A DNA stretch of 64,000 bases from Desulfofundulus kuznetsovii DSM 6115 (GTDB lineage Bacteria > Bacillota > Desulfotomaculia > Desulfotomaculales > Desulfovirgulaceae): contig NC_015573.1 of the NCBI RefSeq assembly GCF_000214705.1, positions 136,501 to 200,500 on the forward strand. The letters run 5' to 3'. The notes below the pieces were generated by a model, which worked only from the letters and a program-made list of their open reading frames with translations, ran no database searches and was not told where the DNA came from. How positions within the stretch are numbered: position 1 is the first letter of the stretch; each line of letters opens with the position of its first letter. This document shows, piece by piece, positions 8,013 to 17,404 of the stretch. The position numbers and the translations under genes were made by a program.

Positions 8013-8062
8013 GGGTCAGGAAGACCCTTTGCCGGCCTGAAGGCTGGGCAGGGGGTCTTTTT
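8013..8062 (+). terminator. Attenuator-like leader with two exclusive hairpins
   Basis: A short hairpin GGGTC-AGGAA-GACCC (8013-8027) uses the same GACCC arm that pairs with GGGTC at 8053-8057 in a longer hairpin (8022-8058) followed by TTTTT. The second is a rho-independent terminator placed between promoter and start codon, and the first would prevent it. No known riboswitch class is recognised. Confidence 0.5.
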
Positions 8063-8081
8063 GTATTTTCCGGAAAATACA
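8062..8081. promoter_or_regulatory. 20-bp perfect palindrome, candidate operator
   Basis: TGTATTTTCC followed directly by GGAAAATACA is a perfect 20-bp palindrome with no spacer. It starts at the end of the terminator T-run and lies about 20 bases before the CooC-like start. It could bind a dimeric repressor, for instance a metal sensor, or form an RNA hairpin near the ribosome site. Confidence 0.5.
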
Positions 8082-8100
8082 GGATAGGAGAGGTTTTTCG

Positions 8101-8874
8101 ATGCCCAAAATCATGATCTGCGGCCGGGGCGGCAGCGGCAAGAGCACACTGGTTACCCTGCTGGCAAGAGCGCTTGCTGAACGGGGGAAGGTGCTGGTGG
8201 TGGATACCGACGAATCGAACCTGGGCCTGCATAAAATGCTGGGCCTTTCCACCCCGGCGATGACTTTAATGGGTTGCCTGGGCGGTAAACCGGCGGTGCG
8301 CGAGAAGTTGCTGGCCTCCCTTCAGAAAAAGGGTGACGAAAGCACGGGTTTCTTCGCGGATGGTTTAAACCTGGCCAGTTTGCCCCCGGAATGTACTGGT
8401 GGGGAGTGGCCGTTGCGCTTTCTGCGTATTGGTAAAATTGAGCGCAGCATGGAAGGTTGCGCATGTCCCATGGGGGCGGTGGCCCGCTCGTTTTTAAAGC
8501 AGTTGCGGGTTGGTCAAGACGAGTGGGTGCTTGTGGATACCGAAGCCGGGGTGGAGCACTTTGGCCGGGGGGTTGTAGAGGGAGTCGACCTGGTGGTGAT
8601 AGTGGTTGATCCCTCGCACGAGGCGGTCCTGCTGGCCGAGCGGGCTAAAGCACTGACGGCGGAGGCAGGAAAGGATTTTGTGGTCGTTTTAAACAAGACC
8701 GATGCCGCAACGGAACCTTTTCTCCGCCGGGAATTATCCGCGAAAGGTATTCCGGTGCGGAGTGCGTTTGGTTTTTCGCCGGAAATCATGGAAGCCAATC
8801 TAACAGGCAATCCGTTGCCGGCAGGAAACTGCCAGGAACAGGTAAATGAGTTGCTGGCTTCCCTTGCAATTTAA
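8101..8874 (+). CDS. CooC-like P-loop ATPase (nickel-insertion accessory protein family)
   Basis: The 257-residue protein starts with MICGRGGSGKST, a deviant MinD/ParA-type Walker A, then VVDTDESN, VLVDTEAGVEHFGRGV (the switch II region typical of CooC) and VLNKTD for nucleotide-base binding. A Cys-rich CACPM lies at about residues 121-125. CooC hydrolyses ATP to help insert nickel into the C-cluster of carbon monoxide dehydrogenase in the cytoplasm. The ATG follows AGGAGAGG. The gene precedes two ABC transporters, suggesting metal supply, but no CODH gene is in view. Other MinD-like roles remain possible. Confidence 0.75.
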   Translation: MPKIMICGRGGSGKSTLVTLLARALAERGKVLVVDTDESNLGLHKMLGLSTPAMTLMGCLGGKPAVREKLLASLQKKGDESTGFFADGLNLASLPPECTGGEWPLRFLRIGKIERSMEGCACPMGAVARSFLKQLRVGQDEWVLVDTEAGVEHFGRGVVEGVDLVVIVVDPSHEAVLLAERAKALTAEAGKDFVVVLNKTDAATEPFLRRELSAKGIPVRSAFGFSPEIMEANLTGNPLPAGNCQEQVNELLASLAI

Positions 8875-8965
8875 GATTTTAAAACATTACTCCGGCCTGA
8901 TTAACAAGTGGTGATTGTCGTCCCTAGAAATTATTTAACTTGGCTGAAACAAGGGAGGAAAAAGG

Positions 8966-10087
8966 ATGCGCACGAAAGCATTGAAGGCGGGGTTCCTGCT
9001 CATTGCCCTGCTGGTTACCCTGGTTGTCCTGGGTGGGTGCGGCGCCAGAACAGCCGGGCAGGATACGGCTACGCCGCAGAAAGCCGTTGTCACCGACCTG
9101 GCCGGCCGGCAGGTGGAAGTTCCCGTTCCGGCAAATAAGGTGGTGGCCATCGGCCCCGGCGCGTTGCGGCTGGTTTGCTATGTCAACGGCGCGGATAAGG
9201 TGGTGGGTGTGGAAAACCTGGAAAAACAACAGCCCACCGGCCGGCCGTATATTCTGGCCCATCCCGAATTAAAGGATTTGCCCACCATTGGCCAGGGAGG
9301 GCCCGATTCCACCCCGGATGCGGAAAAGCTGGTCAGCGTCAAGCCGGACGTAATTTTTGTCGCCTACCTGGTAGACAGGTCTCGGGCAGATGAACTGCAG
9401 GCCAAAACGAACATTCCGGTGGTAGTGCTGAGCTACGGCAGGCTGGCCACCTTTGACGAGGACGTTTATAAGTCCCTTGAGCTGATTGGCAAAATTACCG
9501 GCAATGAGGAAAGGGCCCGGGAAGTAGTTGATTACCTGCAAAAATGCCAGCAGGACTTGCATGAGAGGACGAAGGACATCCCTGAAGACAAAAAGCCCAG
9601 GGTCTACGTGGGCGCCCTGGGCATGAAGGGAGTGCACGGCATCGAGAGCACCCAGGCCAAATATCCGCCCTTTGTGGCCGTCAATGCGCGGAATGTGGTT
9701 GACGAAACGGGTAAAACGGGAAGTGTCATGATCGACAAGGAAAAACTCCTGGAATGGGACCCCGATATTATCTTTATCGATGAAGGCGGCTTAAACCTCG
9801 TGCGGGAAGACTACAAGAAAAACCCGCAGTTTTACCGGTCGCTGAAGGCGGTCAAAACAGGCCGGATTTACGGCCAGATTCCTTATAATTACTACACCAC
9901 AAACATCGGCACCGCTATTGCCGACGCCTACTACGCCGGAAAAGTGATTTTCCCCGAACAATTTAAGGATATCGACCCGGCCCAAAAAGCCGACGAGATT
10001 TACCGGTTCCTTTTGGGCAAACCTTTATATGAACAGATGGCGAAGGATTACGGTGGATTTAAAAAGCTGGATCTGGGTGGTCAGTAA
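8966..10087 (+). CDS. Iron-complex/cobalamin-type ABC transporter substrate-binding lipoprotein
   Basis: This 373-residue protein has a lipoprotein signal (hydrophobic segment ending VVLGGC; mature Cys about residue 25), then [27 protein letters not shown] and two Rossmann-like lobes, the layout of class III (BtuF/FepB) binding proteins. It is anchored outside the cell and passes a metal complex to the FecCD-type permease that follows. The motif [21 protein letters not shown] is shared with uncharacterised relatives in anaerobes. AGGGAGG precedes the ATG at 8966. The ligand (siderophore, corrinoid or nickel complex) cannot be told. Confidence 0.85.
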   Translation: MRTKALKAGFLLIALLVTLVVLGGCGARTAGQDTATPQKAVVTDLAGRQVEVPVPANKVVAIGPGALRLVCYVNGADKVVGVENLEKQQPTGRPYILAHPELKDLPTIGQGGPDSTPDAEKLVSVKPDVIFVAYLVDRSRADELQAKTNIPVVVLSYGRLATFDEDVYKSLELIGKITGNEERAREVVDYLQKCQQDLHERTKDIPEDKKPRVYVGALGMKGVHGIESTQAKYPPFVAVNARNVVDETGKTGSVMIDKEKLLEWDPDIIFIDEGGLNLVREDYKKNPQFYRSLKAVKTGRIYGQIPYNYYTTNIGTAIADAYYAGKVIFPEQFKDIDPAQKADEIYRFLLGKPLYEQMAKDYGGFKKLDLGGQ

Positions 10088-10181
10088 TACCCGGGGAGTT
10101 CCCATGTTCGGAGCGAGCCGGACAATTCCAGCCCGATGGTAAAGGATGGTAAATCCCTGTTTTCGTGGGTGATAAAAAAAT

Positions 10182-11255
10182 ATGCGGCAGGTAGCGATGG
10201 AAAACATCCCGGAAAGTTACCTCAAGTATACCCAGAGAAAAGTTTTCATCATTTGCCTGCTTGTCCTTGCAACCGCCCTGCTGGGTGTCTACGCCATCAA
10301 CGCCGGGTCGGCGGAGCTTTCGCCGGCCCAGGTGCTGCTGACGCTGCTGGGCAAAGCGGAGGGACGTTTAAATATCATTATCTGGAATATCCGGTTGCCC
10401 CGGGTGCTGGCGGCGGTCACCGCCGGGGTCGGCCTTTCCGTGGCGGGTTGCGTGATGCAAAACCTCTTGCGCAACCCCCTGGCGTCCCCTTTCACCCTGG
10501 GCATTTCGCAGGGCGCGGCCTTTGGCGCCGCCGTGGCCATCATTGCCCTGGGGGCGGGGAGCACCCACAGCACCAGCGCCGATGCCGTCATCATCAACAA
10601 CCCCTACCTGGTCACCATTTCCGCCTTTGTGGGGGCGATGGCGACAACCTTGGTGGTCCTCTTCCTGGCCCAGGTCAGGGGGGTCACTCCCGAAGCAATG
10701 GTCCTGGCGGGGGTGGCCCTGGGCTCCCTTTTTTCAGCCGCCACCATTATCCTGCAGTTTTTTGCCAGCGACGTGCAGGTGGCTTCGATTGTTTTCTGGA
10801 CCTTCGGCGACATCGGCCGGGCTTCCTGGCGGGATCTGGAAATCATGGCCGCGCTAACCTTTGCCGCGCTGCTCTACTTTATGGCCAACCGGTGGAATTA
10901 CAACGCTCTGGACGGCGGGGAGGAGACGGCCAAAGGGCTGGGTGTTGATGTGGAGAAGGTGCGGCTGGCCGGGATGTTCGTGGCCTCCCTGGTCACGGCG
11001 GTAACTGTATCGTTTCTGGGCATCATCGGCTTCATCGGCCTGGTCGGCCCGCACATGATGAGGAGGGTGCTGGGCAATGACCACCGTTTTTTAATCCCGG
11101 CCTCCAGCGTAATGGGAGGGCTTTTGCTGCTTGCTTCCGATACCCTGGCCAGGACCATTATTTCCCCGGTTGTTTTGCCGGTGGGGGCGATTACCTCCTT
11201 TATGGGTGCCCCCCTGTTCCTTTACCTTCTCTCCAGGGGGTACGGCAAAAGATGA
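10182..11255 (+). CDS. FecCD-family ABC transporter permease
   Basis: The 357-residue membrane protein has the FecCD motifs RLPRVLAAVTAGVGLSVAG, NPLASPFTLGISQGAAFGA and GLVGPHMMRRVLGNDHR, with about ten hydrophobic segments. It would form the membrane channel of a metal-complex importer of the BtuC/FhuB type. ATG 10182 follows GGGTGAT at 8 bases; ATG 10197 is a possible alternative. The stop overlaps the start of the ATPase gene by four bases (ATGA), which indicates translational coupling. Confidence 0.9.
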   Translation: MRQVAMENIPESYLKYTQRKVFIICLLVLATALLGVYAINAGSAELSPAQVLLTLLGKAEGRLNIIIWNIRLPRVLAAVTAGVGLSVAGCVMQNLLRNPLASPFTLGISQGAAFGAAVAIIALGAGSTHSTSADAVIINNPYLVTISAFVGAMATTLVVLFLAQVRGVTPEAMVLAGVALGSLFSAATIILQFFASDVQVASIVFWTFGDIGRASWRDLEIMAALTFAALLYFMANRWNYNALDGGEETAKGLGVDVEKVRLAGMFVASLVTAVTVSFLGIIGFIGLVGPHMMRRVLGNDHRFLIPASSVMGGLLLLASDTLARTIISPVVLPVGAITSFMGAPLFLYLLSRGYGKR

Positions 11256-12004
11256 TCCTGTCGGTAGACGGAGTGGAATTCAGTTACGGCAGCCGGCCCG
11301 TGCTGAAGGATATCAAATTTGAAGTCAACAGGGGAGAATTTTTTTCTATCCTGGGCAACAACGGCGCCGGTAAGTCCACCCTGCTCAAGTGCCTGAACAG
11401 AATTTTAAAGCCGCAAAGAGGGACAGTTCTCATTGAAAAGGAAGACCTGTTTGCTCTCAGCCGCCGGGAAGTTGCCCGCTGCCTGGGGTACGTGGCGCAA
11501 AGATACGAAAGCACCCGGCTTACGGTCTTCGACGCCGTGCTTTTGGGCAGGAAACCCCACATCAAGTGGGGTACTACCGTAAAAGACCTGGAAATCGTCC
11601 GGAATGTGCTGGGCATCCTCGGCCTGGAGGAGTTTTCCCTGCGCTACCTGGATGAATTGAGCGGGGGAGAGCTGCAAAAGGTGGTCATTGCCAGGGCCCT
11701 GGCCCAGGAACCCCGGGTCCTCCTGCTGGACGAACCCACCAGCAACCTGGATCTGAAGAATCAATTCGAGGTTTTGAAAACAGTAAAGAAAGCGGCCAGG
11801 GAGCAGAATATAGCAGCGGTGGTGGTAATGCACGACCTCAACCTGGCCCTGCGGTTTGCGGATAAATTCCTGCTCCTGAAGAACAGGACCGTCTTTGCCT
11901 GCGGGGGGATGGAAATCATGACTCCGGAAAACATCGCCGGCGTCTACGGCGTTCCGGTGGCGGTGGAAAGGCTGGCCAACATACCCGTGGTCGTACCGTT
12001 ATAA
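11252..12004 (+). CDS. Metal-complex ABC transporter ATP-binding protein
   Basis: The 250-residue ATPase contains LGNNGAGKSTLL (Walker A), LSGGELQKVVIARAL (signature) and VLLLDEPTSNLD (Walker B), followed by the H-loop VVMHDLNLA. It belongs to the FepC/BtuD group and energises the permease encoded just upstream, overlapping it by four bases. With the binding protein it completes a three-gene importer. Downstream, 12064-12114 encodes a 16-residue frame (MRLFPVGDREFWEKLC) that may be a short remnant of another gene. Confidence 0.92.
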   Translation: MILSVDGVEFSYGSRPVLKDIKFEVNRGEFFSILGNNGAGKSTLLKCLNRILKPQRGTVLIEKEDLFALSRREVARCLGYVAQRYESTRLTVFDAVLLGRKPHIKWGTTVKDLEIVRNVLGILGLEEFSLRYLDELSGGELQKVVIARALAQEPRVLLLDEPTSNLDLKNQFEVLKTVKKAAREQNIAAVVVMHDLNLALRFADKFLLLKNRTVFACGGMEIMTPENIAGVYGVPVAVERLANIPVVVPL

Positions 12005-12149
12005 CAGCCGGGGGGTCTCCATGGTTTTTTTGAGGTAGCTGAATTTGGAAGGCAGGTGACTTTATGCGGTTATTTCCAGTGGGTGATCGCGAGTTTTGGG
12101 AGAAACTCTGTTAAGACCCTGGGATTTATTTAGAACTGGAGGTGGCACA

Positions 12150-13772
12150 ATGCCCAGAAAGTGCTTTTTAATTGTATTACTGCTGGTTATATCATTAAGC
12201 CTTCTTCTGTTTGGTTGTGGGACAGATCAAGCCAGGGATGACCGGAAACCTGGCGTAGCGAAGGGTGGGGAACAGCAGCAGGTAGATGTTATCAGGCTGG
12301 CCGGGGGAGATTGGGGTTACCCGAGTCCTTATGCCCATTATCCCAGAGGGCCGGGGATTTTTAAGATGTGCCTGATTTTTGACGGCCTTTTGGAGCGGGA
12401 CGAAAAGGGGCTCATCCCCTGGCTGGCTGAAAAATATGAAATTAAAGAAGGTGGTAAACAGTACCTGTTTACCATTCGAGACGGCGTTAAATGGCAAGAT
12501 GGGAAGCCTTTGACTGCCGGGGATGTTAAATTCACTTTTGAATATGCAAGTAAGCATCCCATGGTGTCGTCATATATCGGCAGTAAGGATATTGAAAAAG
12601 TGGAAGTGGTGGGAGATCGCCAGGTTTTGATTACCGTTTCGGAACCGAATGCAGCTATGCTTTATAACCTGGGCTTGACACGCATCATTCCCAAACACAT
12701 CTGGGAAAACGTGGATAACCCGAAGGAGTTTACAAAGCCGGAAGCAGTCATCGGAACCGGCCCCTACCGCCTGACGGAGTACAACAAGGAACATGGCACT
12801 TACCGCTTTGAGGCTTTTGAGGATTTCTGGGGGCCCAGGCAGAGAGTCAAGGTTATTGAGTTTGTGCCGGTTAGTGAAGAAATTTTGGCCTTTGAAAAAG
12901 GGGAAATCGATCTGGCGGGTGTTACTCCCGACGTGTTGCCCCGTTTTCAAAATGACCCGCAGTACAAAATAGTGAAAAATCCGGGCTTCTGGGGATATCG
13001 TCTGCTATTTAACATGGGCGATTACCCGGTTTTGCGGCATAAAGAACTCAGGCAGGCCATCGCTTACGCTATTGATGCCAAAGAATTGATTGAAAAAGTG
13101 GCCCGCGGTGCTGCTGTTCCCGGCAGTGCGGGAATCCTGCCTCCCGACCATGTAATGTATAATCCCAATGTCAAGCAATATGACCTTGATTTAAAGAAAG
13201 CGGAAGAGTTGCTGGTGAAGTTAGGTTACGACAGGCTGGACCAGAACGGTATTCGCCAAAACCAAAACGGTGAAAAACTTTCCTTCAACTTGCTTGTCGG
13301 TGAGGAAGTCAGGCTGGCGGAAGTATTGAAGGAGCAGCTGGCCAGAGCAGGTATCGAGATAAAAGTACAAAGCGTGGATATGAAGACCCGGGATACCCGG
13401 GTGCGAAACAATGAGTACCAGCTGGCTATCATAGGACACGGGGGTTGGGGCAACGATCCGGATTACCTGCGCGAAAGGTTTGCCGGCCGCTCCAGGGGAG
13501 GACTTTCACCTTCCGCTTCAGGCTTGCGGGGCTATAACAACGATGAATTAAACAACTTATTGGAAAAACAGCGCCTGGAAATGGATGATCAAAAACGTAA
13601 GCAATTAATCTTCAAAATCCAGGAAATCCTGGCTGAAGATGTCCCGGAAATACCCCTTTACTACACTACCGGTTACAACGTGTACAGGCCGGCCAAATAT
13701 GACGGCTGGATGTTCATGTTTGACCACCATTCTTTAACACATAGCAAGCTGTCTTATCTGGAAAGGGGTTAA
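12150..13772 (+). CDS. Peptide/nickel-type ABC substrate-binding lipoprotein
   Basis: The 540-residue protein has a lipoprotein signal (ISLSLLLFGC, mature Cys about residue 24) and the family 5 signature KGEIDLAGVTPDVLPRF ... LRQAIAYAIDAKELIEKV. ATG 12150 follows GGAGGTGG and is preferred over an upstream in-frame start without a site. It heads a four-gene transporter unit with two permeases and a fused ATPase. Family members bind oligopeptides, nickel chelates or other small solutes; the ligand is unknown. Proximity to a CooC-like gene makes nickel worth testing, but this is only inference. Confidence 0.88.
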   Translation: MPRKCFLIVLLLVISLSLLLFGCGTDQARDDRKPGVAKGGEQQQVDVIRLAGGDWGYPSPYAHYPRGPGIFKMCLIFDGLLERDEKGLIPWLAEKYEIKEGGKQYLFTIRDGVKWQDGKPLTAGDVKFTFEYASKHPMVSSYIGSKDIEKVEVVGDRQVLITVSEPNAAMLYNLGLTRIIPKHIWENVDNPKEFTKPEAVIGTGPYRLTEYNKEHGTYRFEAFEDFWGPRQRVKVIEFVPVSEEILAFEKGEIDLAGVTPDVLPRFQNDPQYKIVKNPGFWGYRLLFNMGDYPVLRHKELRQAIAYAIDAKELIEKVARGAAVPGSAGILPPDHVMYNPNVKQYDLDLKKAEELLVKLGYDRLDQNGIRQNQNGEKLSFNLLVGEEVRLAEVLKEQLARAGIEIKVQSVDMKTRDTRVRNNEYQLAIIGHGGWGNDPDYLRERFAGRSRGGLSPSASGLRGYNNDELNNLLEKQRLEMDDQKRKQLIFKIQEILAEDVPEIPLYYTTGYNVYRPAKYDGWMFMFDHHSLTHSKLSYLERG

Positions 13773-13778
13773 TCTTAA

Positions 13779-14780
13779 TTGAGAAGGAAGAGGGTCACCA
13801 GGCTAATGGAATATCTTTTCACCATTTGGGTCATAGTGACCCTCAACTTTTTACTTCCCCGGGCTATGCCTGGTGATCCCTTTTTGTACATGTCTGCAGA
13901 CGAAGGCCAGGAGGTGGCAAGGTTTTCGGAGGAACAGAGACAGTACTATCTTGAATACTACGGGCTGGACCGGCCTGTTGCCGCGCAGTACCTGTCTTAC
14001 CTGTCTGATTTGTTGCGGGGAAATTTGGGGTACAGCCTGTACTATAATGAGCCGGTGAGCACTATCATCCTGCGCCGGTTACCGTGGACAACTTTTCTGG
14101 TAATAGCGGCAGTGCTGCTGAGTACTGTCTTCGGTACTATTCTGGGCAGCATATCCGCCTGGTACCGGGAGAAATGGCCGGACAAATTCCTGTTCTTTTG
14201 CATGATTCTCCTGTCAGAGGTTCCGGCCTTTCTCCTGGGCCTCGTTTTACTTTTTACATTTGCCGCGGGGTGGGGATTATTCCCCCTGTCGGGGGCCATC
14301 ACGCATTTTGCCAATTATAGTAGTTGGTGGGAAAAATTGCTTGATATCTTGTATCATGCTTTCCTGCCCGTGATGGCTTTAACCATTGCCCGGCTGGGCG
14401 GTATGTATTTGCTTGCCAGAAACAGTATGACGACCGTGCTGGAAAAGGATTACCTGCGTACTGCCCGGGCTAAAGGGCTTCCCCAAAAACGCATCATTTT
14501 TCGCCATGCCTTGAGGAATGCCATGCTTCCCATAGTAACACGGGTGTTTTTAAGCCTTGGTTCCCTTGTGGGTGGCGCAATTCTGGTGGAAAATGTTTTT
14601 GCCTACCCGGGGCTGGGGCATTTAATGAGGGAAGCAGTTATGGTCCACGATTATCCGCTTGTTCAGGGGATTTTCCTGGTGGTAACCATATGTGTTTTGC
14701 TGGCTAATTTTCTAGCCGATTTAGTTTACAGGAAGCTTGATCCGCGGATTGGTGACTATAGCGGGATACATGGGGGATAA
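13779..14780 (+). CDS. DppB/NikB-type ABC transporter permease
   Basis: The 333-residue membrane protein starts with TTG six bases after the previous stop. It has the N-terminal helix and periplasmic domain of DppB-type permeases (LNFLLPRAMPGDP), about six membrane segments, and the EAA loop near YLRTARAKGLPQKRIIFRHALRNAMLPI, which contacts the ATPase. The tail ends in YRKLDPRI, usual for the family. It pairs with the DppC-type permease that follows. Confidence 0.9.
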   Translation: MRRKRVTRLMEYLFTIWVIVTLNFLLPRAMPGDPFLYMSADEGQEVARFSEEQRQYYLEYYGLDRPVAAQYLSYLSDLLRGNLGYSLYYNEPVSTIILRRLPWTTFLVIAAVLLSTVFGTILGSISAWYREKWPDKFLFFCMILLSEVPAFLLGLVLLFTFAAGWGLFPLSGAITHFANYSSWWEKLLDILYHAFLPVMALTIARLGGMYLLARNSMTTVLEKDYLRTARAKGLPQKRIIFRHALRNAMLPIVTRVFLSLGSLVGGAILVENVFAYPGLGHLMREAVMVHDYPLVQGIFLVVTICVLLANFLADLVYRKLDPRIGDYSGIHGG

Positions 14781-14782
14781 CC

Positions 14783-15646
14783 TTGGGGAGAATGCCGGAG
14801 TTGCTGGTGAAAATAGTCGAGCGGGTAAAAGAATTTTCCCTGCCGGGAAAAGCCGGTCTTGTGGTGATTCTGGTTGTCCTGCTGGTGGCTATTCTGGCTC
14901 CTTATATTTCCATCCATCCCCACAATATCTCATCGGGACCGCCTCTTGTGCCGCCGGGAGGAGGGCACCCTTTGGGTACCGACGAGCTTGGTGTCGACCT
15001 CTGGGCCCAGATATGCTACGGGGCCAGGGTCAGCTTGCTCGTGGGTTTTGGCACGGCCTTACTGGCAGCCCTGGGTGGCGGCCTGATTGGCATTGTTTCG
15101 GGGTACCTGGGCGGGTGGCCCGATAAGGTTTTCATGAGGTTAATTGATATTATGATTATATTGCCGGACCTGCCGGTGATGATTGTGCTGGCGGCTTTTT
15201 TCGGTCCCAGCCTTTTAAATATCATTTTAGTGCTGGCCCTGTTTTCCTGGGTTTTCCCCGCCAGAATCGTGCGTTCCCAGATACTGGTGTTGAAGGAACG
15301 GAGCTATATCAAATCGGCGGAGACATATGGTGCCGGCGTCTGGTATCTGATGTGGAAGCATTTTCTTCCGGAAGTTTTCCCTCTGGTGGCAGTAAATATG
15401 ATCAGGCTTTCGGGGAGGGCAATTGTTGCCGAAGCCGGGCTTTCCTTTCTGGGGTTGGGGGACCCTACTTCCAAAAGCTGGGGTTTAATCATTCACCATG
15501 CTACCAATTTTAAGGGGATATACTATACGGATTTCTGGAAATGGTGGTTGTTATACCCGTGGCTGGCCTTGATTATAATGGTAATTTCCCTGGCCTTTAT
15601 CAGCCGTGAGCTGGAACGAATGGTCGACCCGCGCATGGGAAGGTAA
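14783..15646 (+). CDS. DppC/NikC-type ABC transporter permease
   Basis: The 287-residue membrane protein contains HPLGTDELGVDLWAQICYGAR, the conserved N-terminal motif of DppC permeases, an EAA loop (YIKSAETYGAGVWYLMWKHFLPEV) and the tail ERMVDPRMGR. The TTG at 14783 is preceded by GGGGGA at six bases and lies two bases after the previous stop. ATG 14792 is an alternative but its Shine-Dalgarno would touch the codon. It forms the second half of the transport channel. Confidence 0.9.
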   Translation: MGRMPELLVKIVERVKEFSLPGKAGLVVILVVLLVAILAPYISIHPHNISSGPPLVPPGGGHPLGTDELGVDLWAQICYGARVSLLVGFGTALLAALGGGLIGIVSGYLGGWPDKVFMRLIDIMIILPDLPVMIVLAAFFGPSLLNIILVLALFSWVFPARIVRSQILVLKERSYIKSAETYGAGVWYLMWKHFLPEVFPLVAVNMIRLSGRAIVAEAGLSFLGLGDPTSKSWGLIIHHATNFKGIYYTDFWKWWLLYPWLALIIMVISLAFISRELERMVDPRMGR

Positions 15647-15671
15647 ACATTTATACCTGGGGGTATTCGCC

Positions 15672-17390
15672 GTGACCGCTGATCAATATTTGCTGGAAAT
15701 AAAAAACCTGTCCATTACGTATCACTCCGTACACCCGCCGGTAAAGGCCGTTGACGGCGTGTCCCTGCAGCTTCGAAAAGGAGAGAGCCTGGGGATTATT
15801 GGGGAATCCGGGTGTGGGAAAAGTACCCTGGCCCTGGGGATAATGGGGTTGATCAAGCAGGGTATCGTTGAAGGGGAAATAATTTACAAGGGTCAAAACC
15901 TGGTGGGGTTGCCGGAAAAGAGACTGAGAAATTATCGCTGGAAAGATATTGCCGTGGTGTTTCAAAACTCCCTGGAAGTGCTTAATCCCGTCCTCAGCAT
16001 TGGAGAACAAATAGGGGAGCCTTTGCGGGCTCATTATAACTTATCCCCCCTGGAGATTGACCAGAAGGTTGTAAAATTATTGGAAATGGCAGGCCTTGAG
16101 CCGGAGTGGCGGCACTATTACCCGCACCAGTTGTCGGGGGGAATGAGGCAGCGGGTACTTTTGGCCATGGCTTTGTCCTGTGATCCGGAACTGCTGATTG
16201 TGGATGAGCCTACCACCTCGCTGGACCCGGCAAGTAAAAATGAAATTTTGCAGTTGCTGCAGAAATTGCAGAAAAAGCTGGGCTTTGCCATGATTTTAAT
16301 ATCCCATGATTTGGGAGCAGTTAAAAAGCTTACCTCCAGAGTGATGACCCTGTACTGCGGGCGCGTGGTCGAGCTGGGGATTACCTCTGAGGTGCTTAAA
16401 AATCCCATGCACTGTTATACCCGCGGATTGCTGAATTCTTCCCCCAATTTCTTCAGGTATAAAGACCTGTGGGGAATTGGCGGGGAGCCTCCCCTGGGAG
16501 GCTCTATAGAAGGTTGTGCTTTTTATCCCCGGTGTTGCCAGGGAGAAGAAAGTTGCCGTAAGACCAGACCTCCCCTCAGGTATGTAGCCCTTGAGCGCAT
16601 GGTAGCCTGTCACAAGGGAGGCATCGAAACGTTTCTTCAGGCTGAAGGAATTCGAAAAAAGTACATATTGAAGGATAGAGAAATTGAGGCAGTGAAAGGA
16701 GTCAGCCTGGAAATTAAAAGCGGTGAGGTGGTAGCCCTGGTGGGGGAATCCGGTTCCGGCAAATCTACGCTTGCCCATATTTTGGCAGGAGTTTTGCCGG
16801 CCGATGCGGGCCAGGTATTTTTTAAAAACAAAAAAGTGGAGGGAAGATGGGCCACTAAAATGCTGGGTGGTATGCAAATAATCTTCCAGGATCCATTCTC
16901 TGCCACCAGTCACCGCATGAAGGTTCTGGAAGTGGTTAGAGAACCGCTGGACATAATTAAGTGGGGCAGTAAAGAAGAAAGGGAAGAAGAAGCAATTAAG
17001 GCTTTACAGAAGGTACAGTTGCCCGTCTCCCCGGAGTTTTTAAATCGTTACTGTTACGCCTTAAGTGGAGGACAGCGACAGCGTCTGGCCATCGCCCGCG
17101 CCCTGGTGACAAAACCGAAGTTGTTGATTGCCGACGAAGTGACCTCGATGCTGGACCCTTCCACCCAGGCCAATCTTTTAAGGGAGCTGAAAGCACTCCA
17201 GAACAGGCATGGATTTGCCATGCTTTATATTACTCACGACCTGCATCTAGCCCGTAAAATTGCCGATAAAGTTTATGTTATGTATCGAGGTGAAATAGTG
17301 GAAACGGGTGCATCCTTCGAAATATTCGAAAACCCGGAACATGTTTACACCAGAAAGCTCTTGAGGGAAGCTTTCAGAGATTTGGTTTGA
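15672..17390 (+). CDS. Fused DppD-DppF-type ABC ATPase
   Basis: The 572-residue protein holds two complete ATPase domains in one chain. The first has GESGCGKST, LSGGMRQR and LLIVDEPTTSLD, with the Cys-containing tail (CAFYPRCCQGEESC) of DppD-type proteins that may bind an Fe-S cluster. The second has GESGSGKST, LSGGQRQR and LLIADEVTSMLD. I chose GTG 15672, which follows GGGGG and gives the usual N-terminus; the frame is open further upstream into the previous gene. Normally these domains are separate genes; the fusion fixes a 1:1 ratio. It powers the two permeases just upstream. Confidence 0.9.
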   Translation: MTADQYLLEIKNLSITYHSVHPPVKAVDGVSLQLRKGESLGIIGESGCGKSTLALGIMGLIKQGIVEGEIIYKGQNLVGLPEKRLRNYRWKDIAVVFQNSLEVLNPVLSIGEQIGEPLRAHYNLSPLEIDQKVVKLLEMAGLEPEWRHYYPHQLSGGMRQRVLLAMALSCDPELLIVDEPTTSLDPASKNEILQLLQKLQKKLGFAMILISHDLGAVKKLTSRVMTLYCGRVVELGITSEVLKNPMHCYTRGLLNSSPNFFRYKDLWGIGGEPPLGGSIEGCAFYPRCCQGEESCRKTRPPLRYVALERMVACHKGGIETFLQAEGIRKKYILKDREIEAVKGVSLEIKSGEVVALVGESGSGKSTLAHILAGVLPADAGQVFFKNKKVEGRWATKMLGGMQIIFQDPFSATSHRMKVLEVVREPLDIIKWGSKEEREEEAIKALQKVQLPVSPEFLNRYCYALSGGQRQRLAIARALVTKPKLLIADEVTSMLDPSTQANLLRELKALQNRHGFAMLYITHDLHLARKIADKVYVMYRGEIVETGASFEIFENPEHVYTRKLLREAFRDLV

Positions 17391-17404
17391 TTGAATGCTT
17401 CCGC

